64,000 nt of DNA from Streptomyces sp. CNH099 (GCA_000514715.1 AZWL01000001.1:1028316-1092315); one strand, 5' to 3'. Counted from the stretch's first letter, positions 26,325 through 34,846 are shown. The notes: generated by a model from the sequence alone, not told the origin. Numbers and translations: made by a program.

Positions 26325-28196
26325 ATGAGGCTGCGGGCACTCCTGGACTCCGAGGCGCTGGGCCTGAGGCTCCTCGGCGGCGCGACCGAACTGGACCGCA
26401 CGGTGCGGGGCGTCATGACCACCGACCTGACCGACCCCGGCCGCTACCTGTCCGGCGGCGAGCTGGTGCTCACCGGGCTCGCCTGGCGGCACGGCCCGGA
26501 GGACTCGGAGCCCTTCGTGCGGATCCTCGCCGCGGCCGGCGTCGCCGCGCTGGCGGCGGGCGAGGCGGAGCTGTCGGGGGGCGGGATCCCGGAGGACCTG
26601 GTGCGCGCGTGCGCGCGGCACCGGCTGCCGCTCTTCGCGGTCGACGAGGACGTCGCGTTCGCCACCATCACCGAGCACGTCGTACGGCAGGTCTCCGGCG
26701 AGCGGGCCGGCGACCTCGCGGCCGTGGTCGAACGGCACCGCCGGCTGATGGCGTCCGGGCCCGGGGGCGGCGGCCCCGACGTCGTACTCGACCTCCTCGG
26801 CACGGATCTGGACCTGCGCGCCTGGGTGCTCTCCCCCACCGGCCGGCAGATCGCCGGCCCCGCGCCCGGGACCGCCGGCGGGCGGCTGCCCGCGCAGCTG
26901 GCGGCACGGCTCGCCGGCGAGCACCTCGCGGCGCTGCGCGCCGGCCGGCCCGGGCCGCACCGGGTGGCCCTGCCGGGGCCGGGCGGGACCGTGACGTACT
27001 CGCTGTTCCCGGTCGGCGGCGGTGCCCGGGACCCGCGCGAGACCGTGCTGTCCGACTGGCTGCTCGCCGTGGCGGCGGACGCCGGCGAGTGGCCGCCCGA
27101 GCGGCTGGACCTGCTGCACAGCGTCACGCAGCTCGTCGCCGTGGAGCGGGAGCGCCGCGACGCCGCGCGGGCGGTGCGGCGCCGGCTGGCGCAGGAGGTG
27201 CTGGAGCTGGTGCAGGCCGACGCGCAGCCGGCGGAGGTCGCCGCCCGGCTGCGGGCGGCGCTGCCGGTGCTGCTGCCGGGGGCGGGGGCGGCGCCGCGGT
27301 GGCAGGTGGTGGTGGCGCGGGTGGAGTGGGAGGTCCCGTACGGGCAGCCGGGGGTCCCGGGCGGACCGGTGGCGCAGGCGATGCTGGAGGAGGTGCTGGC
27401 CGGCCCGCACCGGGAGCCCGCGGCCGGTGCCCGGCCGGCGGACCGGACCGCGGTGGCGCACGCCGACGGCGAGGCGGTGGCGCTGGTGCCGCTGGTGCCG
27501 CCGCCCGTGCCCCCGGTGCCGCCGCCGGCCGGGGCGCCGGAGCCGGCGGGCGGTTCGGAGGGCGCAGGCGGCGCAGTCGGTGCAGACGGCGGAGTCGGGG
27601 CAGTCGGGGCAGTCGGGGTAGTCGGGGTAGTCGGGGTAGTCCGTGCGGACGAGGCGGCCGGGGCGGCCGGGGCGGCGGGCGCCGCGGGGCTGCGCGCCGA
27701 GACGCTGCTCACCGCCGTCCGGGAGCCGCTGGCGCGGGGGCTGGCCCACGACGGCCGGCTCACCCTCGGCGTCAGCGCCGCCGTGCACTCCCCGGAGGGC
27801 CTGCGCGGCGCCCTGGAGGAGGCCCGGCACGCCCGCCGGGTCGCCGCCGCCCGGCCGGGCAGCGTCTGCGCGGCCGGGCACGAGGAACTGGCCTCGCACG
27901 TGCTGCTGCTGCCCTTCGTGCCCGACGACGTACGCCGCGCGTTCACCGCCCGGCTGCTGGACCCGCTGCACGCGTACGACGACCGCCACCGCGCCGAACT
28001 GGTGGAGACCCTGGCGGCGTTCCTCGACTGCGACGGCTCCTGGACCCGCTGCGCGGCCCGCCTCCACCTGCACGTCAACACGCTGCGCTACCGGGTGGGC
28101 CGGATCGAGCAGCTGACCGGCCGGGACCTGTCCCGGCTGGAGGACAAACTCGACTTCCTCCTCGCCCTGCGCATGCGGCCGACGACCCGGCCGTGA
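26325..28196 (+). CDS. PucR-family transcriptional regulator of purine catabolism
   Basis: The ATG at 26325 gives 623 residues. The N-terminal PucR domain (about 1-125) reads MRLRALLDSEALGLRLLGGA and TTDLTDPGRYLSGGELVLTG. A middle GGDEF-like/CdaR region is interrupted by a low-complexity linker (about 395-455) rich in VGAVG and AAGAAG repeats. The C-terminal HTH_30 at about 560-615 (FLDCDGSWTRCAARLHLHVN, TLRYRVGRIEQLTGRDLSRL) is the conserved PucR DNA-binding motif. It is divergent from xdh, and PucR family members control xanthine/urate utilisation. The linker length looks variable because its DNA is tandemly repeated. Confidence 0.9.
   Translation: MRLRALLDSEALGLRLLGGATELDRTVRGVMTTDLTDPGRYLSGGELVLTGLAWRHGPEDSEPFVRILAAAGVAALAAGEAELSGGGIPEDLVRACARHRLPLFAVDEDVAFATITEHVVRQVSGERAGDLAAVVERHRRLMASGPGGGGPDVVLDLLGTDLDLRAWVLSPTGRQIAGPAPGTAGGRLPAQLAARLAGEHLAALRAGRPGPHRVALPGPGGTVTYSLFPVGGGARDPRETVLSDWLLAVAADAGEWPPERLDLLHSVTQLVAVERERRDAARAVRRRLAQEVLELVQADAQPAEVAARLRAALPVLLPGAGAAPRWQVVVARVEWEVPYGQPGVPGGPVAQAMLEEVLAGPHREPAAGARPADRTAVAHADGEAVALVPLVPPPVPPVPPPAGAPEPAGGSEGAGGAVGADGGVGAVGAVGVVGVVGVVRADEAAGAAGAAGAAGLRAETLLTAVREPLARGLAHDGRLTLGVSAAVHSPEGLRGALEEARHARRVAAARPGSVCAAGHEELASHVLLLPFVPDDVRRAFTARLLDPLHAYDDRHRAELVETLAAFLDCDGSWTRCAARLHLHVNTLRYRVGRIEQLTGRDLSRLEDKLDFLLALRMRPTTRP
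27594..27641 (+). repeat. tandem 9-bp repeats inside pucR linker
   Basis: Five consecutive copies of GTCGGGG(C/T)A encode alternating Val-Gly-(Ala/Val). A second array of GCGGCCGGG units follows at about 27654-27677 and encodes Ala-Ala-Gly. Both keep the reading frame (9 bp = 3 codons), so copy-number change would alter linker length without a frameshift. Confidence 0.75.
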
Positions 28197-28227
28197 ACGG
28201 CTGACCGCGCGCCGGCGGCCGGGCAAT

Positions 28228-28285
28228 CCCTTGGCCAAGATCTTGTGAAGTCGTTCACGCGAGCCCTTGGCCCAGGGCAGACTTC
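28228..28285. promoter_or_regulatory. repeat-rich promoter region of the TPR-like gene
   Basis: Two near-identical 12-mers (CCCTTGGCCAAG at 28228 and CCCTTGGCCCAG at 28264) lie 36 bp apart. Between them are the palindrome AAGATCTT (28238-28245) and the inverted repeat GTGAA-GTCG-TTCAC (28245-28258). GAAGTC at 28247 and GACTTC at 28280 form a wider inverted pair. The A/T-rich composition between GC-rich genes suggests regulator binding; no promoter hexamers are assigned. Confidence 0.35.
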
Positions 28286-28352
28286 ATGCTGAGATTCGAC
28301 TCACAGTGGGCTGCGTTGTTCCTTGGCTCGACGGCGCGTTGGGGAGGCAAGA

Positions 28353-29150
28353 GTGGCGGATACCGCCATGGCACGGTCGGAATCGTCGATGTCCGAGGAT
28401 CCGCTGGAGCGGGCGATCTGGCGGCTGCGCTCGCGCGGTTGCTGGGCCGACGCCGCGGCCCTCCTGGAGGACGCCGCCGGGACCGACGCCGGGGCGGCGC
28501 AGCGGCGCGCGGCGCTGCTCGTCGAGCAGTGCATGTTCACGGCGGCCGGCTGGGAGCGCGCGGAGGACGCGCTGCGTACCGCGGAGGCGCTGTCGACGGA
28601 CGGGGAGAACCGCGGGGTCACGGCGTGCGAGCGGGGGTATCTCGCGTACGCCTCCACCCTCTTCCAGGAGCGCGACCGCTCCGACGAGGCGCGCGCGGCG
28701 CTCGGCCGCGCCGCCGCGCTGCTGCCGCCCGCGTCGCCGCACCGGCCGATGCTGGACTTCCGGCGCGGGCTGGTCGCCCAGCACCTGACGAGGAACGCGA
28801 CGGCGGCGCAGGCGGCGTTCCGCCGCGCGCACGCGGGGGCGCTGGAGCAGGGCGACCGGCTGCTGAGTTCGTTCACCTGGCGGCACCTGGCCGCGCTGGC
28901 GGCCGACGAGGGCGATCTGGCGGAGGCGCGGCACGGCTTCCGCGAGTCGCTGCGGCTGCGCGAGGAGCTGGGCTACCTGGTCGGCACGGCGCCGGCGCTG
29001 ATGGCGCTGGCCGACGTCGAGCCGGAGCCGGAGGCGGGCCGGCTGCGGGCGGAGGCGACGCGGCTGGTGCGGCTGCTGGACGGGGTGCCGTCGTGGCTGG
29101 CGGAGCAGCTGGGCGAGGAGCCGCGGCGGATCCCGGCGGCGGACGGCTGA
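28353..29150 (+). CDS. TPR-like protein of unknown function
   Basis: The GTG at 28353, five bases after GGGGAGG, gives 265 residues; ATG at 28368 is an alternative. The whole protein is alpha-helical with repeated Ala/Leu/Arg helix pairs typical of tetratricopeptide folds (for example AEDALRTAEALSTDGENRGV, EARAALGRAAALLPPASPHR and AQAAFRRAHAGALEQGDRLL). No signal peptide, membrane segment or catalytic motif is seen. It probably mediates protein-protein contacts. It is monocistronic with a repeat-rich promoter region. Confidence 0.65.
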   Translation: MADTAMARSESSMSEDPLERAIWRLRSRGCWADAAALLEDAAGTDAGAAQRRAALLVEQCMFTAAGWERAEDALRTAEALSTDGENRGVTACERGYLAYASTLFQERDRSDEARAALGRAAALLPPASPHRPMLDFRRGLVAQHLTRNATAAQAAFRRAHAGALEQGDRLLSSFTWRHLAALAADEGDLAEARHGFRESLRLREELGYLVGTAPALMALADVEPEPEAGRLRAEATRLVRLLDGVPSWLAEQLGEEPRRIPAADG

Positions 29151-29205
29151 CGCGCGGGCCGCGGACAGGCGTTTTCCGGCCGTCTTCCGCCGCCCGCCCG
29201 CGCGG

Positions 29206-30126
29206 CTACGCCCCCGCCGCCCCGTTCCGCTCCCGCTCCCGGTGCACCGCGACGCCGGCGACCACCAGCGCGCTGCCCGCCGCCTCCGCGGGCCCCGGGA
29301 TCTGGCCGAGGACGACCACGCCCATCAGCGCCGCCGTCGCCGGCAGCAGCGACAGCATCAGCGCGAACGTCGCCCGCGGCACCCGCGCCATGGCGAGCTG
29401 GTCGCACACGTACGGGATCACCGACGAGCACACCCCCACCCCGAACGCCGCCGCCAGCAGTACCGGCGACGTCGCCACCGCGGCCGCGTCCGCGATCCCC
29501 ACCGGCGCCGCGACCACGGCCGCCACCAGCATCGCGGCGCCGAGCCGCCCCACCCCCGAGGCGCCGCCGTCCGCCGCCAGGCGGTGGCCGAGGACGACGT
29601 AGAGCACGAACAGCGCGCAGTTGCCGAACGCCAGGGCCAGGCCGAGCGGTTCGGCGGCGAGGTGCACGTCGGTGAGCAGCGCGACGCCGGCGAGCACCAG
29701 CGCCAGCGCGGCGGCGTTCCGCCGGGTCCGCACCCCCGCCGCGGCCAGCACCACCGGGCCGAGGAACTCCACCGCCCCGACCGTCCCCAGCGGCAGCCGC
29801 TCCAGGGCCAGGTAGAAGGTGCAGTTCATGGTGGCCAGTACGGCGCCCAGCGCCAGCAGGAGGCGCCGCTGGTACGGCGTCGCGGCCCGCCAGTCGCGCC
29901 ACGGCCGCCGCCAGACGGCGAAGACCAGCGCGGCGGAGGCGATGCGCAGCCAGGCGACGCCGAGGACGTCGAGGCGGGCGAAGAGCAGGACGGCGCAGGC
30001 CGGGCCGAGGTAGTGGAACACGGCGGAGGAGACGAGGAACGCCGGCGGCGGCACCCGCTCGGCGGCCGACGCGAGTCGGCCCCCGGAGGTGCGCAGGGAG
30101 GGCGGGGAGGGCGGGGAGTCAGTCAC
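29206..30126 (-). CDS. EamA-family (drug/metabolite exporter) membrane transporter
   Basis: The GTG at 30126 gives 306 residues; an in-frame ATG at 30162 would add 12. Ten hydrophobic segments in two five-helix EamA halves are visible, including VFHYLGPACAVLLFARLDVL, FYLALERLPLGTVGAVEFLG and VIPYVCDQLAMARVPRATFA. This is the RhtA-like amino-acid/metabolite exporter group. It is divergent from an Lrp-type regulator, so export of an amino acid under Lrp control is a reasonable inference. Confidence 0.85.
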   Translation of the reverse strand: MTDSPPSPPSLRTSGGRLASAAERVPPPAFLVSSAVFHYLGPACAVLLFARLDVLGVAWLRIASAALVFAVWRRPWRDWRAATPYQRRLLLALGAVLATMNCTFYLALERLPLGTVGAVEFLGPVVLAAAGVRTRRNAAALALVLAGVALLTDVHLAAEPLGLALAFGNCALFVLYVVLGHRLAADGGASGVGRLGAAMLVAAVVAAPVGIADAAAVATSPVLLAAAFGVGVCSSVIPYVCDQLAMARVPRATFALMLSLLPATAALMGVVVLGQIPGPAEAAGSALVVAGVAVHRERERNGAAGA

Positions 30127-30241
30127 GGGGGAATCGTCGCAACGCGCGCCGCCGCGAACCATGGCGAACCGGCAAGCGCATCGGCCGATCGCTTTCCGCT
30201 CCGGGGTACGAAACGGGCACCCGCCGTGCGAAGCTGAACCG

Positions 30242-30721
30242 GTGGACGCACGTGACCGCTCGATCCTGACCGAACTCGACGCCGACCCCCGGCTGTCGAT
30301 GGCCGAACTGGCCCGGCGCACCGGCGTCTCGGTGCCCACCGTCCGGGACCGGGTGCGGCGGCTGGAGGAGTCGCAGGTGATCCGCGGCTACCGGCTCGAC
30401 GTCGACCCGGCGGCGCTGGGCTACCCGGTGGCCGCGTACGTCCGGGTGCGGCCGGGGCCGGGGCAGCTGCCCCGGATCGCCGCGCTGGCGCGGAGCCTGC
30501 CGCAGGTCAGCGAGTGCCACCGGATCACCGGCGAGGACTGCTTCCTGCTCAAGGTGCACGCGACGGACCTCGACACCTTCGAGGAGGTCCTCGACCGCTT
30601 CCTGCTGCACGGCCAGACGACCACCTCGATCGTCCAGTCGACGCCGGTGGCGCCGCGGACGCCGGGGCTCGGCCCGTACGCGGACGAGGACGGGGGCGGG
30701 AACGGGGGCCGGGGCGACTAG
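30242..30721 (+). CDS. Lrp/AsnC-family transcriptional regulator
   Basis: The GTG at 30242 gives 159 residues. The N-terminal HTH at about 1-60 reads VDARDRSILTELDADPRLSM, AELARRTGVSVPTVRDRVRR and LEESQVIRGYRLDVDP. The C-terminal RAM ligand domain (about 68-145) has YVRVRPGPGQLPRIAALARS, CHRITGEDCFLLKVHATDL and a beta strand ending TTTSIVQSTPV. The gene is divergent from the EamA exporter and is followed 11 bp later by a LysR regulator. Confidence 0.92.
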   Translation: MDARDRSILTELDADPRLSMAELARRTGVSVPTVRDRVRRLEESQVIRGYRLDVDPAALGYPVAAYVRVRPGPGQLPRIAALARSLPQVSECHRITGEDCFLLKVHATDLDTFEEVLDRFLLHGQTTTSIVQSTPVAPRTPGLGPYADEDGGGNGGRGD

Positions 30722-30732
30722 GGTTGCCGGGC

Positions 30733-31671
30733 GTGGACCTCGATGCCGTGCGCACCTTCGCCGCCGCCGCCGACACCGGCCAGTTCCAGGAGGCGGCGGC
30801 CGAGCTGATGCTGACCCAGCAGGCCGTCTCCAAGCGCATCGCCGGGCTGGAGAAGAACCTCGGGGTGCGGCTGTTCACCCGCACCGCGCGCGGCGCGAAG
30901 CTGACCATCGACGGCCAGGCGTTCCTGCCGCACGCCCGCGCCCTGCTGCGGGCCGCGGAGCGGGCCGAGGCCTCCGTCAGGCCCGGGAGCCGGGCGCTGC
31001 GGGTGGACGTGGTCGGGCGGCGGGTGGCGACCGCGGGGCTCGTGCGCGACTTCTACCGCGCCCACCCGGAGGTGGAGCTGGACGTCGTCACGGTCTACGG
31101 CGGCGGGCCGGCGGTGGACGCCGTGCGCGACGGGACCATCGACGCGACGTTCCGCACCCTGCCGCCGCCCGGCCGGAGGCTGCCCGACGACATCGCCGTC
31201 GGGCACCCGACGTACGAGCCGCTGCAGCTGGTCACCGGCCCCGCGCACGAGTACGCCGGCGCCCGCTCGGTCACCCCCGCGCAGCTCGCCGGGCAACGCA
31301 TCTGGATGCCGGGCAACGCGCCGGGCACCGAGTGGGCCGCGTACTACGAGGAGATGGCCGCGGAGTTCGGCTTCGTCCTCGACGCGGTGGGCCCCGACTT
31401 CGGCGTCGAGAGCCTGCTCGACACGATCGCCGGGTCCGCGACGGTGGGCACCTTCCTCAGCGAGCGGACCCCGCTGGTCTGGCCGGTCGACCACGACCTG
31501 TGCCGCATCCCGCTGCTCGACCCGGTCCCCGTCTACCCGCACCTGCTGCACTGGCACCCGCACAACGCGCACCCCGCCCTCGCCCTGCTGCGCGACCACG
31601 TGGCCGCCCACAGCGCGCGGCACGCCCCGGCGGACCCCGGCGGGACGTGGGCGCCGGCCTGGTCCCGCTGA
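30733..31671 (+). CDS. LysR-family transcriptional regulator
   Basis: The GTG at 30733 gives 312 residues; TTG at 30724 is also in frame. The N-terminal winged HTH is LDAVRTFAAAADTGQFQEAA, AELMLTQQAVSKRIAGLEKN and LGVRLFTRTARGAKLT. The C-terminal periplasmic-binding-like domain spans about 90-290. It directly follows the Lrp gene, which suggests the two regulators are cotranscribed. The target may be the divergent exporter, though LysR genes usually regulate a divergent gene of their own. Confidence 0.9.
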   Translation: MDLDAVRTFAAAADTGQFQEAAAELMLTQQAVSKRIAGLEKNLGVRLFTRTARGAKLTIDGQAFLPHARALLRAAERAEASVRPGSRALRVDVVGRRVATAGLVRDFYRAHPEVELDVVTVYGGGPAVDAVRDGTIDATFRTLPPPGRRLPDDIAVGHPTYEPLQLVTGPAHEYAGARSVTPAQLAGQRIWMPGNAPGTEWAAYYEEMAAEFGFVLDAVGPDFGVESLLDTIAGSATVGTFLSERTPLVWPVDHDLCRIPLLDPVPVYPHLLHWHPHNAHPALALLRDHVAAHSARHAPADPGGTWAPAWSR

Positions 31672-31717
31672 CCGCCGCCCACACGGCCGGACCCGCCCAC
31701 GGCCCGCGGGCGGGTCG

Positions 31718-32827
31718 TCAGCGCGTCCGTACGCCCGGATCCCAGTCGCCCGGCAGCGCCGGGGGCAGGGTGAAGCCGGTGCCCCCGACGGCGGCGAACT
31801 CCCCCGCGCGCGCGGACCGCTCGATCGCCGCCATGGTCTCCAGCACGTGCTGCGCCAGCTCGCCGGAGGCCCGGTGCGGCTCGCCGGCGGCCAGCGCGCG
31901 GGCCATGTCGAGGGCGCCCATGCCGCGCCCTGCGGTGGCGCCCTTCGCCTCGATCTCCGTCCACTCGTCGGCGCCCGCCTTGCGCAGCCGCAGCGCGCCG
32001 TCGAAGCGGTTGGGGTCGGGCAGCGCGAGGGTGGCCTCGGTGCCGGTGATCTCGACCCAGCCCTGCCGGTTCAGCGGGGAGTCGAAGCTGACCACCAGCG
32101 AGGCGGCCGGTCCCGCGGCGTAGTCGAGGAGCGCCGCGACGTGCGTGGGCACCTCGACCGCGAACTCGGTGCCGGCCTTCGGCCCGGAGCCGATCACCCG
32201 GCTCTCGCGCCCCTTGCGGGCCACCGCGGCGACCCGCTCGGCCGGGCCGAAGAGCGTGGCCAGGCAGGTGAGGTAGTACGGGCCGACGTCGAACAGCGGC
32301 CCGCCGCCGCGCCGGAAGAGGAACTCGGGGCTGGGGTGCCACGACTCCGGGCCGGGGGTCTGCATCAGCGCAAGACCGCTCAGCGGGGCGCCGATCGCGC
32401 CGTCGTCGAGGAGGCGGCGCGCCGTCTGCAGCCCGGCGCCGAGGAAGGTGTCCGGGGCGCAGCCGAGCCGCACGCCGGCCCGGGCGGCGCGGGCGACGAG
32501 TTCGGCGCCGGTGGCGGGGTCGAGGGTCAGCGGCTTCTCGTTCCACACGTGCTTGCCGGCGTCGATCGCCGCGGCGGCGACCTCGTGGTGCGCGGCGGGG
32601 ACGGTGAGGTTGACGACCAGTTCGACGCCGGGGTGGGCGAGGGCGTCCGCGGCGGTGCCGTGCGCCGGCACGCCGTAGGCGGCGGCCTGCGCGGCGGCCC
32701 TTTCGGTGTCGAGGTCGGCGCAGAACAGCACGCGCAGGTCGGGGAAGGCGGTGAGGTTGGTCAGGTACTGGTCGCTGATCGTGCCGCAGCCGACCACGGC
32801 GATGCCGAGGGGCTCCCTGGCGGTCAT
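31718..32827 (-). CDS. Gfo/Idh/MocA-family oxidoreductase
   Basis: The ATG at 32827 gives 369 residues. The NAD(P)-binding motif IAVVGCGTISDQYLTNL lies at about 9-25. The EKP motif WNEKPLTLDP lies near 95-104, and the DVGPYYLTCLATLFGP segment carries the usual catalytic-site His-to-Tyr region. It is a sugar or inositol dehydrogenase type. The start overlaps the stop of the isomerase gene by ATGA. Together they form a two-gene sugar-catabolic operon. Confidence 0.9.
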   Translation of the reverse strand: MTAREPLGIAVVGCGTISDQYLTNLTAFPDLRVLFCADLDTERAAAQAAAYGVPAHGTAADALAHPGVELVVNLTVPAAHHEVAAAAIDAGKHVWNEKPLTLDPATGAELVARAARAGVRLGCAPDTFLGAGLQTARRLLDDGAIGAPLSGLALMQTPGPESWHPSPEFLFRRGGGPLFDVGPYYLTCLATLFGPAERVAAVARKGRESRVIGSGPKAGTEFAVEVPTHVAALLDYAAGPAASLVVSFDSPLNRQGWVEITGTEATLALPDPNRFDGALRLRKAGADEWTEIEAKGATAGRGMGALDMARALAAGEPHRASGELAQHVLETMAAIERSARAGEFAAVGGTGFTLPPALPGDWDPGVRTR

Positions 32828-33576
32828 CGGCTCTTCCCTTCCAGCCAGGCGAGGCTGTCGCGGACGGCGGTGAGCATGTCGGTGGCGCAGCGGTCGAGTT
32901 CGACGATGTGCCGGCGGGCGCCCGCGCCGGCGGCGAGGACGGCCTCGACGGGCATCCGGCCGGTGCCGACCGCGGTCATCGGGTCGTCCTTGGTGACCGG
33001 CCCGTCCTTGATGTGCAGGTGCGTGACGTGGTCGCCGAGGCGGCCGAGCAGCGCGGGCACGTCCTGACCGCCGACCGCGGCCCAGTACGTGTCCACCTCC
33101 AGCTGCACCGCGGCGTCCTGGCCGGCGAGCAGGTCGGCCAGCACCTCCAGGGCGGGGACTCCGCCGACGTGCTGGGCCAGCTCGAACTCGTGGTTGTGGT
33201 AGCCGAGCGCGAGGCCGTGCCCGGCGGCCCGCTTCGCGGCCTCGGCCAGTTCGCCGGCGACGGCCCGCACCGCGTCGGCGTCGGCGAACCGCTCCGGCGG
33301 CTGGTACGGCACGAAGACGGTGTCGGCGCCGACCGTGCGGGCGCCCCGGAAGGCGGCCTCGGCCCGCTCGGGGTCGGCGAGGACGTGCGCGTGCACGGAG
33401 CCGGCGGCGAGGCCCGCGGCGTCCAGGTCGGCGCGCAGCGCCTCGGGGTCGGTCAGCACGTCGTAGCACTCGACCAGGCGGTAGCCGAAGCCGGCCAGCG
33501 CCGCGAAGGTGCCGGGGCGGTCGGCGGCGATCTCCTCGCGAACGGTGTAGAGCTGCACGCCCAGGGACGGGCTCAT
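32824..33576 (-). CDS. sugar phosphate isomerase/epimerase (xylose-isomerase-like TIM barrel)
   Basis: The ATG at 33576 follows GCGGAGGAGACC, the best ribosome site (alternative ATGs at 33594 and 33621 have none), and gives 250 residues. AP-endonuclease-2-like barrel motifs are LGVQLYTVREEI, GLALGYHNHEFEL, LEVDTYWAAVGGQDVP and VTHLHIKDGPVTKDDP, which hold the metal-binding E, D and H residues. It is the first gene of the operon that is divergent from the LacI-family repressor. Confidence 0.87.
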   Translation of the reverse strand: MSPSLGVQLYTVREEIAADRPGTFAALAGFGYRLVECYDVLTDPEALRADLDAAGLAAGSVHAHVLADPERAEAAFRGARTVGADTVFVPYQPPERFADADAVRAVAGELAEAAKRAAGHGLALGYHNHEFELAQHVGGVPALEVLADLLAGQDAAVQLEVDTYWAAVGGQDVPALLGRLGDHVTHLHIKDGPVTKDDPMTAVGTGRMPVEAVLAAGAGARRHIVELDRCATDMLTAVRDSLAWLEGKSR

Positions 33577-33595
33577 GGTCTCCTCCGCGGTCATC

Positions 33596-33612
33596 TTTTC
33601 GACAATTTTTCG
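33596..33612. promoter_or_regulatory. candidate LacI-type operator O1
   Basis: TTTTCGACAATTTTTCG (direct TTTTCG halves) lies just downstream of the predicted transcription start of the isomerase/oxidoreductase operon. This is the usual place for a repressor roadblock. Confidence 0.5.
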
Positions 33613-33623
33613 CTCGCCCACCG

Positions 33624-33652
33624 ACGCTAGAAGCCGGGCCGACCTCCGTCAA
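33624..33652 (-). promoter_or_regulatory. promoter of the isomerase/oxidoreductase operon
   Basis: Read on the minus strand: -35 TTGACG (33652-33647), a 17-bp spacer and -10 TAGCGT (33629-33624). This is a close match to the vegetative (HrdB-type) consensus. Confidence 0.6.
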
Positions 33653-33657
33653 CACCC

Positions 33658-33687
33658 TTGACAGGGTCGGAACTCGGCTTGCAGGCT
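33658..33687 (+). promoter_or_regulatory. promoter of the LacI-family repressor gene
   Basis: -35 TTGACA at 33658-33663 and a weak -10 CAGGCT at 33682-33687 with an 18-bp spacer. The -35 lies five bases from the divergent -35, so the two promoters are back to back. Confidence 0.5.
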
Positions 33688-33695
33688 GGCCGGAG

Positions 33696-33706
33696 TTTTT
33701 CGAAAA
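33696..33706. promoter_or_regulatory. candidate LacI-type operator O2
   Basis: TTTTTCGAAAA contains the perfect palindrome TTTTCGAAAA (33697-33706), between the LacI-gene promoter and its start codon at 33717. Together with O1 it suggests autoregulation plus control of the divergent operon. Confidence 0.5.
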
Positions 33707-33716
33707 GGACACGCGG

Positions 33717-34715
33717 ATGCCTCCCGAACAAGCCACCCTCAGCGACATCGCCGCCCGCGCCGGTGTCTCGGTGTCGACCGTCTCCAAGGTCCTGCACGCC
33801 CGCACCGACGTCGCGCCCGCCACCCGCGAGCGGATCGCCCGGCTGCTCGCCGACCACGGCTACCGGCCGTCCCGCGGCTCCGGCGTCGTCGACCTCGTCA
33901 TCGGCAGCCTGAACAGCCCGTGGGCGGACGCGCTGGTCACCGGCGCGGTCGAGGCCGGCGCGGAGGCCGACTGCCGGATCGTCATCGACAGCGTGCCGGA
34001 CAGCGCCGACGTGCTGCGCCACACCCTGGAGCGGATCATGGCGCGGGGCAGCGACGGCGTCCTGCTCGTCCACCAGATGCCGGCGCCCGAGACCCGCGGA
34101 CGGCTGGCGGCCAAGCGCATCCCGCTGGTCACCATCGACCCGCCGGCGGAGCCGGGTGCGGGCGTACGCTCCGTGGGCTGCACGAACTGGCAGGGCGGCC
34201 TCGCCGCGACCCGCCACCTCATCGAGCTGGGCCACCGCCGCATCGCCACCGTCACCGGGCCGCTGACCACCTGGTCCGCCCGCGCCCGCTTCGACGGCTA
34301 CCGCGCCGCGCTGCTGGCGGCCGGGCTGCCGGTCGCGGAGCCGCTGATCCGCCGGGCCGGCTTCTTCGCGCCCGACGGGCGGGCCGCGGCGCTGGCGCTG
34401 CTGGACCTGCCCGAGCCGCCGACGGCGGTGGTGGCGGCGAACGACGCGCAGGCGTTCGGCGTGCTGCAGGCGCTGGCGGAACGGGGGCTGCGGGCGCCGG
34501 CGGACGTGAGCGTCACCGGCTTCGACGACACCCCGGTGGCCGCGTGGGCGGCGCCGCCGCTGACCACCGTCGTACAGCCCCTGGAGGCGATGGCGGCGAC
34601 GGCGTTCCGGATGCTCCGGCTGCACGGCGAGGGCGGGGCGGCGCAGCCCGAGCAGGTGGAGCTGGCCACCACGCTGACGGTGCGCGAGTCCACCGGCCCG
34701 CCGCCGGCGGGCTGA
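33717..34715 (+). CDS. LacI-family transcriptional repressor
   Basis: The protein has 332 residues. The N-terminal LacI HTH reads ATLSDIAARAGVSVSTVSKV, LHARTDVAPATRERIARLLA and DHGYRPS. The periplasmic-binding-like sugar domain (about 62-325) includes RHLIELGHRRIATVTGPLTT and DVSVTGFDDTPVAAWAAPPL. It is divergent from the isomerase/Gfo-Idh operon, with operators and back-to-back promoters between, and is followed by a CE7 esterase on its own strand. It probably responds to a plant-polysaccharide sugar; the ligand is not determined. Confidence 0.93.
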   Translation: MPPEQATLSDIAARAGVSVSTVSKVLHARTDVAPATRERIARLLADHGYRPSRGSGVVDLVIGSLNSPWADALVTGAVEAGAEADCRIVIDSVPDSADVLRHTLERIMARGSDGVLLVHQMPAPETRGRLAAKRIPLVTIDPPAEPGAGVRSVGCTNWQGGLAATRHLIELGHRRIATVTGPLTTWSARARFDGYRAALLAAGLPVAEPLIRRAGFFAPDGRAAALALLDLPEPPTAVVAANDAQAFGVLQALAERGLRAPADVSVTGFDDTPVAAWAAPPLTTVVQPLEAMAATAFRMLRLHGEGGAAQPEQVELATTLTVRESTGPPPAG

Positions 34716-34737
34716 ACGCGGGGCCGCACCCCGCCGC

Positions 34738-34815
34738 CCGTACGCACCGCCGTCCGTACGCCGCCGTCGGTACGGCCGCACGCCTGCCCGTACGCCGCCC
34801 GCAGCACCCGCACCC
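34738..34815. repeat. imperfect CCGTACG-type repeats in the LacI-esterase gap
   Basis: Five copies of (C/G)(C/G)GTACG-like heptamers recur at irregular 11-22-bp spacing before the esterase ribosome site (CGGAGGACCCGC). Such palindromic GTAC-rich stretches are common in GC-rich intergenic DNA; a regulatory role is not established. Confidence 0.3.
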
Positions 34816-34846
34816 GTACCCCGTCACGACCGACCGGAGGACCCGC

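Noticed and set aside
29206..30162. Start of the EamA gene at the ATG 30162
   Set aside because: The added 12 residues look non-conserved and lack a ribosome site; GTG at 30126 is marginally better, though neither is certain.
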